A DNA stretch of 6,246 nucleotides, taken from contig JBOFWQ010000063.1 in assembly GCA_051653685.1 (NCBI GenBank), forward strand, positions 1 through 6,246. Reading direction: 5' to 3'. A program made the position numbers and the translations under genes. The stretch comes from Faucicola sp937889485 (GTDB taxonomy: Bacteria > Pseudomonadota > Gammaproteobacteria > Pseudomonadales > Moraxellaceae). Each line of letters opens with the position of its first letter. Position 1 is the stretch's first letter. Positions 5,587 to 6,246 of the stretch are shown one piece after another. The notes below the pieces were generated by a model that saw nothing but the letters and a program-made list of their open reading frames with translations, was not told the origin of the DNA and did no database searches.

Positions 5587-6234
5587 TTATTGGGCAGGGC
5601 TTGCCACCACGCTTACAGGAATGGCATTGTCATCTACAATGTAGGCATCAACGCGGCGACCCTCTTGATCTTTACCAGCAGCGCCTACGGTATCTTCAGG
5701 CTTGCGTAGTTCAAGCTGTGAGGCGGGTACGCCGTTGGCTACCAAGAATGATTTAACCGCTTGGGCACGCTCTTTTGCTAACTTAGCATTGAGGGCAGCG
5801 TTACCTGTGCTATCTGTGTAGCCACTAATACCGATTTTTTTGCCTTGTTTGGCGGCTTCCAAAATATCATTGGCTTTTTCTTTAGCATTGCCTGCAACGT
5901 CTGCTTTGCCTGTGACAAAGTAGAAGCTCAAACGTCCGTTTTCAAATACCACAGAAGGCTCAGTAGTTGAAATAGTTGTCAAAGTATCAGTGGTGTTAAC
6001 CGCTGCCACTGAGGCAGTGGGCATACTGGCAACCGTATTGGTGTTGGTATCAATGGTAACGGTTGAAGCCACTACAGTTGCTGTGCTGCTAGATGCCGTA
6101 ACGTCTGTGGTAGAGGCAGGTGCAGACGCCACCACGGGTGTAGCCACAGGCTCAGTTTTGTTACATGATTTGAGTAGTGCCCAAGCCAATGCACCCAAAA
6201 TTAGTAGCCCGATGATGGGTAATAGGGTTTTCAT
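5587..6234 (-). CDS. OmpA-family protein with N-terminal membrane anchor and Ser/Thr/Ala/Val-rich linker
   Basis: The 215-residue product has three parts. Residues 3-21 are a hydrophobic segment followed by KSCNK, acting as signal anchor or signal peptide. Residues about 28-92 are a low-complexity linker of Ser, Thr, Ala and Val. Residues about 95-202 form an OmpA C-terminal domain. In it, GYTDSTGN (138-145), LNAKLAKERAQAVKSFL (148-164) and GRRVDAYI (192-199) match the peptidoglycan-binding fold, with Asp141 and Arg156 at the positions that grip diaminopimelate in OmpA. The protein probably tethers a membrane to peptidoglycan. Cys24 follows L-K-S, a poor lipobox, so lipidation is doubtful. 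There is no beta-barrel domain. The ATG at 6234 is preceded by a weak GGTGGG, and the promoter lies beyond the right edge. It resembles small OmpA-like proteins common in Moraxellaceae, but I do not recognise a specific gene name. Confidence 0.87.
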   Translation of the reverse strand: MKTLLPIIGLLILGALAWALLKSCNKTEPVATPVVASAPASTTDVTASSSTATVVASTVTIDTNTNTVASMPTASVAAVNTTDTLTTISTTEPSVVFENGRLSFYFVTGKADVAGNAKEKANDILEAAKQGKKIGISGYTDSTGNAALNAKLAKERAQAVKSFLVANGVPASQLELRKPEDTVGAAGKDQEGRRVDAYIVDDNAIPVSVVASPAQ

Positions 6235-6246
6235 GAGCCCACCGTT

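Overview
The window looks like chromosomal housekeeping DNA from a gamma-proteobacterium, most likely of the family Moraxellaceae (Moraxella, Psychrobacter or a close relative). That placement is inferred from the style of the proteins and the moderate GC content, not from a marker gene. All genes look intact except the first, which is cut by the left edge. I see no rRNA, tRNA, CRISPR array, insertion sequence or prophage part.

Left block, minus strand. A gene for a Fic-family protein runs off the left edge, so only its N-terminal 128 codons are present. Upstream of it on the same strand lies carA, the glutaminase subunit of carbamoyl-phosphate synthetase, which starts with GTG. No carB lies between carA and the Fic gene. 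Further upstream is a small tryptophan-rich membrane protein of unknown function, with a plausible sigma-70 promoter in front of it.

Middle block, plus strand. After a divergent intergenic region come ubiH, a small exported protein resembling the surface-adhesin E family, and a second ubiquinone-pathway flavin hydroxylase of the UbiI/UbiF/VisC type. The two flavoproteins should hydroxylate different ring positions during ubiquinone synthesis. The exported protein between them has no evident link to that pathway. A short imperfect tandem repeat sits just before its start codon.

Right block. A strong, symmetric terminator hairpin separates the plus-strand ubi genes from a convergent minus-strand gene for an OmpA-domain protein with an N-terminal membrane anchor and a long Ser/Thr/Ala/Val-rich linker.

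Nothing here is clearly a new biological system. The points most worth checking are the Fic gene next to a carA without carB, the altered self-inhibition motif in that Fic protein, the repeat and upstream ORF before the adhesin-E-like gene, and the 120-base open frame that overlaps the end of that gene.
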